A DNA stretch of 14,908 nucleotides, taken from positions 1 to 14,908 of the forward strand of contig UQMC01000042.1 in assembly GCA_900542115.1 (NCBI GenBank), written 5' to 3'. Position numbers and translations under genes: made by a program. Position 1 is the first letter of the stretch; every line of letters starts with the position of its first letter. The stretch comes from an uncultured Oscillibacter sp. (GTDB lineage Bacteria > Bacillota > Clostridia > Oscillospirales > Oscillospiraceae). The notes below the pieces were generated by a model. The model was not told the origin of the DNA and did not search any database. It worked only from the letters and a program-made list of their open reading frames with translations. Shown here piece after piece: positions 14,049-14,908 of the stretch.

Positions 14049-14576
14049 ATGGCTGAAAATGATGTCAACCGCTTGATCGATATGCTGTATGAACGGGTGG
14101 AGGACGCCAAGTCCCCAGCCCTGAAGCCTAATTTGAGCATGGTGGACCGGGACGAGATTCTGGATCTGCTGGACGAGCTGCGCAGCCAGCTTCCCGTGGA
14201 GCTGAAGCGGGCGCAGGAGCTGCTGGCCGCCCGGGAAAAATTTGTGGATGAGGCCAAGCGGGATGTAGAGCGCATGATGCGTCAGGCGGACCTGGAGGCC
14301 AAGAGCAAGATTTCCGACAGCGAGGTGCTCTATGCTGCCAAGGAAAAGGCCCGGAAGATCATCGCGGATGCCGAGGACCGCTCCCGCCAGCTCTGTCAGG
14401 TGGCCAATGAGTACGCCGAGGATGCACTGGCCCGGACAGAGGAAGCTGTACAGGCCGCTCTGACCGAGGTGAAGCAGTCCCGGTCCGCGTTCCGGGCCGC
14501 CTCCGCCGCCAAGCTCCAGGAGCAGCGGGAAAAGCTGGACGCAGAGAAGAAAAATGCGGAGCAGCCGGAGAGCTGA
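14049..14576 (+). CDS. Conserved coiled-coil protein of the rsmD-coaD cluster (often labelled 'ATPase')
   Basis: A 175-residue, highly charged protein that I recognise by position and style: clostridial rsmD-coaD operons are often followed by such a gene, commonly annotated just as ATPase or V-type subunit H-like. There is no Walker A motif, so ATPase activity is not supported. The N-terminal ~50 residues hold a conserved-looking block (LIDMLYERVEDAKSP, DEILDLLDELRSQLPVELKRAQELL); the rest is a long, almost uninterrupted coiled coil rich in Ala, Glu, Lys and Arg. No membrane segment or signal peptide is seen. The start at 14049 has AAGGAG about nine bases upstream. A DivIVA-like or scaffold role is possible but is only inference. 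Confidence 0.82.
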   Translation: MAENDVNRLIDMLYERVEDAKSPALKPNLSMVDRDEILDLLDELRSQLPVELKRAQELLAAREKFVDEAKRDVERMMRQADLEAKSKISDSEVLYAAKEKARKIIADAEDRSRQLCQVANEYAEDALARTEEAVQAALTEVKQSRSAFRAASAAKLQEQREKLDAEKKNAEQPES

Positions 14577-14908
14577 CGCCGTATTCTAAAGGCGGACAGT
14601 GTTCGGTTGACCGTAACCGAGGCCGGCAGACAAGAAAGAGAACGGAATTTGTTGAAATTTTGTTAAAAATCACGAAAAATGTCGTGCAACATTTTTGAGA
14701 CAACCAATATATAGCGCGATAAATGCAAAGGAAGGCCCATCGGCACAAGATATTGTGCCGATGGGCTTTCCTTATTTTACGTAAACCGCTGAAACGAGAT
14801 GGAACGTCTGTTCTAAAATGCGCGGTTTCTCAGATTTTTGGAAAGAAATGGCTTAATTGCAAGGGTTTGCGTCGGAAAAAAATGCTTGCAATCCATTTTG
14901 GAATCGCT
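14577..14908. other. Non-coding right end with several inverted repeats
   Basis: About 330 bases with no supportable gene. Noticeable are a short stem TCGGTT/AACCGA near 14604-14620, an AT-rich perfect repeat AAAAATGT/ACATTTTT at 14675-14696, the 21-bp hairpin listed separately at 14728-14773, AAACCGC/GCGGTTT arms around 14783-14828, and ATTGCAAG/CTTGCAAT at 14856-14863 and 14885-14892. A weak promoter pair (TTGAGA at 14695-14700, GATAAA at 14718-14723, 17-base spacer) points at the long hairpin. Confidence 0.55.
14728..14780 (+). terminator. Long (21-bp) hairpin with T-run, likely operon terminator
   Basis: The arms AAGGAAGGCCCATCGGCAC... at 14728-14748 and their complement at 14753-14773 form 21 pairs with a single G-T wobble and a 4-base GATA loop, followed by ATTTTAC. 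It lies about 150 bases past the coiled-coil gene and most simply ends the rsmD-coaD transcript. The stem is far longer than a normal terminator, so a short structured RNA is also possible. Confidence 0.75.

Noticed and set aside
1..14908. Phage, transposon, CRISPR, tRNA or rRNA content
   Set aside because: No transposase, integrase, repeat-spacer array or structural RNA gene could be recognised on either strand.

Overview
The window looks like a core-genome stretch of a GC-rich anaerobic Clostridia, most likely of the Oscillospiraceae type (Flavonifractor/Intestinimonas-like). I infer this from protein style, the T-box and M-box leaders, a two-gene SufC/SufB-like Fe-S system with no visible sufS, sufU or sufD, and the rsmD-coaD-coiled-coil cluster usual in Clostridia. 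I see no phage, transposon, CRISPR, tRNA or rRNA. Base composition looks even throughout, so there is no sign of recent transfer.

Layout, left to right. A PF06541-type membrane protein (minus) and a family 4 uracil-DNA glycosylase (plus) are transcribed divergently. A short non-coding stretch with inverted repeats follows. Next comes a long minus-strand block: cysS behind a T-box leader, mgtE behind an M-box (magnesium) leader with its terminator visible, recG, and the thyA-dfrA pair. Divergent from thyA is a plus-strand AraC-family regulator. Its 3' end converges on the minus-strand sufC-sufB-like pair across a bidirectional terminator. Divergent from sufC is a plus-strand ferritin-like protein, then a GreA-family factor, then the rsmD-coaD-coiled-coil operon. 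The last 330 bases are non-coding and carry a very long hairpin.

How the genes work together. thyA and dfrA form a closed folate cycle: ThyA makes dTMP and dihydrofolate, and DHFR regenerates tetrahydrofolate. The glycosylase and RecG serve DNA repair. sufC and the sufB-like gene form a minimal Fe-S scaffold, and the divergent ferritin-like diiron protein may link to iron handling. cysS and mgtE each sense their own product state through RNA (uncharged tRNA-Cys, Mg2+). mgtE has almost no room for a terminator before the cysS promoter, so the T-box terminator may have to stop mgtE transcripts as well. Many promoters with near-consensus -35/-10 boxes and exact 17-base spacers could be read by eye, and they decide several start codons.

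I did not find a clearly new system. The best leads are the minimal Fe-S operon with its divergent ferritin-like gene, an unusual thymidylate synthase active-site motif, a CoaD nucleotide-binding motif that looks altered by two compensating indels, paired repeats upstream of the mgtE promoter, and structured non-coding DNA at 1310-1461 and 14577-14908.
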